Assembly: GCA_016217595.1 (NCBI GenBank)
Contig: JACRHS010000010.1
Location: 186,001-250,000 of the forward strand
Source: Opitutia bacterium
GTDB lineage: Bacteria > Verrucomicrobiota > Verrucomicrobiia > Opitutales > Opitutaceae
Direction of reading: 5' to 3'
Length of the DNA stretch: 64,000 nt
Each line of letters begins with the position of its first letter. Positions within the stretch are counted from its first letter, which is position 1. Shown here piece by piece: positions 62,598 through 64,000 of this stretch. The translations under genes and the position numbers were made by a program. The notes under the pieces are model-generated. The model saw nothing but the letters and a program-made list of their open reading frames with translations. It ran no database searches and was not told the origin of the DNA.

Positions 62598-62640
62598 CCG
62601 TGGTAGCGCGCGTTGTCCTCGATGCGCGCTGCTCAGGTGG
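62598..62640 (+). repeat. REP-like hairpin after the transposase gene
   Basis: GTGGTAGCGCGCGTTGTCC followed by TCGATGCGCGCTGCTCAGG. It shares GGTAGCGCGCGTTGTCC with the REP-like modules at 44611 and (on the minus strand) at 43529-43560 and 46085-46130. Its position directly after a RAYT gene fits a REP substrate. Confidence 0.6.
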
Positions 62641-62729
62641 CTATGGCGAAATCGCGGCGGCGGCTCTTTTGAAACCGCTCCAGCGTCCGGAGCCGGACTC
62701 ATGCAATTGAGGCCGGCTGAGTCAGATCA

Positions 62730-63515
62730 CTATTTTTTCCGCATCCAGAATGAACCGCCGGCTTCGAAGGCTTTCTGCCGGCCCAGATAGGACACCGGCA
62801 AAATCACCTCGAAATCGCGCGAATAAAGCAACGCCGTGGCGAGCATGTACTGCTCGCTGTAGCCCCGGCCGTTGAATTCCTCGATATATTCGTAGGGCAG
62901 GCAGATGTCATGGATGTGGATCAACACCCCCGGACGCAAAAGCGGAAGAATCTCCAAAAATAAACGGACCGTGTCCGAGCCATTGAAGGTCACGTGGCTG
63001 CCATCGTGAAACAGTATGTCGCCTTCATTTAACTGCCGGAAGACCGCCAGATCGACATCCAGCACGCTGCGCCGAATCACCGTGTTGCAAAGCGCATCGA
63101 TTTCCGCCCGCGGGGCCGGATCGATGGAGGTCAGCTGCGTGGCCAGCGAAAAATCGCGAATGGCACGCTTCATAAACATCGTGGAGTTGCCGCTGCCGAT
63201 TTCCACGATGCGCTTGGGGCGCTTGGCCGCCGGGATGCCGTAAGCCGCCCGCGCATCGCCTCCCGTAAACCACTTGTTCTCCAAAAAGGGTTCGCCCGGC
63301 GCAGGATTGTTCCGCGCGATCCGGTCGAATTTTGCGTGGTAACAAAAGGGGCGGATTTCCGCGAGGAAGGCGTCTATCGCGGCCCGGTCTGCCTCTATCC
63401 GCTGCTGGACGGCCTCATATAAAAACGTCGACGGCCGTTCCTTGAGCACCTCGCGGTACATCAAAGGTACAAGCAAAACAGGGACTTTCTGATCGGTGTA
63501 AACGATTTGCTCCAT
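62730..63515 (-). CDS. Class I SAM-dependent methyltransferase (Methyltransf_24-like)
   Basis: A 261-residue protein. After a helical N-terminal 105 residues, the SAM motif RIVEIGSGNSTMFMKRAI (near 108-125) opens a Rossmann domain; LFHDGSHVTFNGSD and PGVLIHIHDICLPYEY give the acidic/His site typical of Methyltransf_24 (FkbM-neighbour) enzymes of glycan or cell-surface modification. The substrate is unknown. It has no adjacent glycosyltransferase genes in the window, and stands alone between the REP-like repeat and a gene-free gap. Confidence 0.85.
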   Translation of the reverse strand: MEQIVYTDQKVPVLLVPLMYREVLKERPSTFLYEAVQQRIEADRAAIDAFLAEIRPFCYHAKFDRIARNNPAPGEPFLENKWFTGGDARAAYGIPAAKRPKRIVEIGSGNSTMFMKRAIRDFSLATQLTSIDPAPRAEIDALCNTVIRRSVLDVDLAVFRQLNEGDILFHDGSHVTFNGSDTVRLFLEILPLLRPGVLIHIHDICLPYEYIEEFNGRGYSEQYMLATALLYSRDFEVILPVSYLGRQKAFEAGGSFWMRKK

Positions 63516-63944
63516 GGCGAAATGCTGGTTGTCACGCCCGATGCAAGGTCGATGCCAAGTTCCGCATGCTATCCTTTGTCTCTAATTACCAATACTATAC
63601 ACAATCAATAAATCACCAGTTAGAAAAATCCCGAAATCTCGCAACTAGCGACAGATGAGCAGGAAAAATTTGCCGGCCACGCATGTGACCCGCAGAGTCA
63701 AACGTGTCGCCCTTGATGAGCCGGTATCTGGCCCCAACGCGGTCAGACCGGCCCCGGATGCGTCCAGAATCGCGCAGCTGTGTTCGGAGTCGGAGGCATA
63801 AGTGCCCTGCCCTGCATTCGCCCCAACTCAGATCTGCGCGCCGCTCCGGTGAAACCGGCGAAATCGCTGCGGCGGTTGACGTCGGCGCTGATTCCGACAA
63901 CTGTACGGCCCAGCCAGATATAACCACTAATCCGTTTTACTCTC
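63516..63944. other. 429-bp interval without a supportable gene
   Basis: An AT-rich 100 bp next to the methyltransferase gene is followed by GC-rich sequence before the superoxide dismutase gene. Short stems (CTCCGGTGAAACCGG) are seen at about 63850, but no known riboswitch or RNA. Minus-strand frames here have no family resemblance. Confidence 0.5.
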
Positions 63945-64000
63945 ATGGCCTACGAACTTCCGAAACTCGCCTACGCTTACAACGCTCTCGAGCCACACTT
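63945..64000 (+). CDS. Superoxide dismutase, Fe/Mn family (5' end only)
   Basis: MAYELPKLAYAYNALEPHF is the standard N-terminus of Fe/Mn superoxide dismutases (for example SodA/SodB), which convert superoxide to oxygen and peroxide. Only 18 codons and part of another lie in the window. The metal preference cannot be judged. Confidence 0.9.
   Translation, partial: MAYELPKLAYAYNALEPH

Noticed and set aside
63613-63946. Minus-strand coding frames or a tmRNA-like RNA before the superoxide dismutase gene
   Set aside because: The frames lack family resemblance and there is no tRNA-like end or tag sequence.

Overview
The window is about 64 kb of GC-rich bacterial chromosome. It most likely comes from a verrucomicrobium of the Opitutaceae type. 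That is inferred from the GC-rich codon use, the TonB-dependent receptor style, the long-form PurF, the class II aldolase fusion and dispersed repeats of the CACGAAACACACGAAAGG kind; no rRNA or other decisive marker lies here. Most of the sequence is ordinary, densely packed core genome. The accessory material lies at about 41.8-46.5 kb and 60.6-62.7 kb.

Layout. 0-7.7 kb holds housekeeping and small-molecule genes: NUDIX, LOG, a GluQ-type synthetase, a MIF-like protein, a MazG-like protein, a small heat-shock protein, RlmJ, a YhcH-like protein and a secreted LolA-like protein. 7.7-12.9 kb holds two TonB-dependent receptors on opposite strands. 12.9-26.7 kb is a complex I operon on the minus strand, transcribed nuoB-C-D-E-F-G-H-I-J-K-L-M-N, with no nuoA beside nuoB. 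A tRNA-Ser(GGA) follows at 26.9 kb. 27-37 kb holds a receiver-coiled-coil protein, a NatA/NatB-like ABC pair, a LysR regulator divergent from deoC, and a very large multi-PAS hybrid histidine kinase. 37-41.8 kb holds a GNAT acetyltransferase, a tandem class II aldolase with a degenerate second half, a BamE-like membrane fusion and recQ.

41.8-46.5 kb is a mosaic of repeats. It contains two small genes with an identical 3' palindrome that encodes the same C-terminal tail, an HNH-type gene with an integron attC-like 3' end, an ICMT-like methyltransferase, and relics of an IS110 transposase caught in a duplicated composite repeat. 46.5-60.5 kb returns to core genes: an aminotransferase, a LysM lipoprotein, arabinose-5-phosphate isomerase, class I fumarase, a purL-purF-purM cluster on the minus strand, a secreted TonB C-terminal domain protein, a Xer recombinase, infA and tadA. 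60.6-62.7 kb has an AT-rich patch, a small membrane protein and a REP-associated tyrosine transposase followed by a REP-like sequence also found in the 43-46 kb mosaic. The window ends in a methyltransferase gene and the first codons of a superoxide dismutase.

The most interesting signals are (i) the 52-bp palindrome that supplies an identical tail and stop codon to two unrelated neighbouring genes, (ii) a canonically spaced sigma-54-type promoter in front of a 47-codon reading frame and an hsp20 gene, (iii) the attC-like end of the HNH gene, (iv) inverted-repeat elements of one family placed in spacers of both the nuo and pur operons, and (v) a REP-transposase/REP pairing that links two distant accessory patches.
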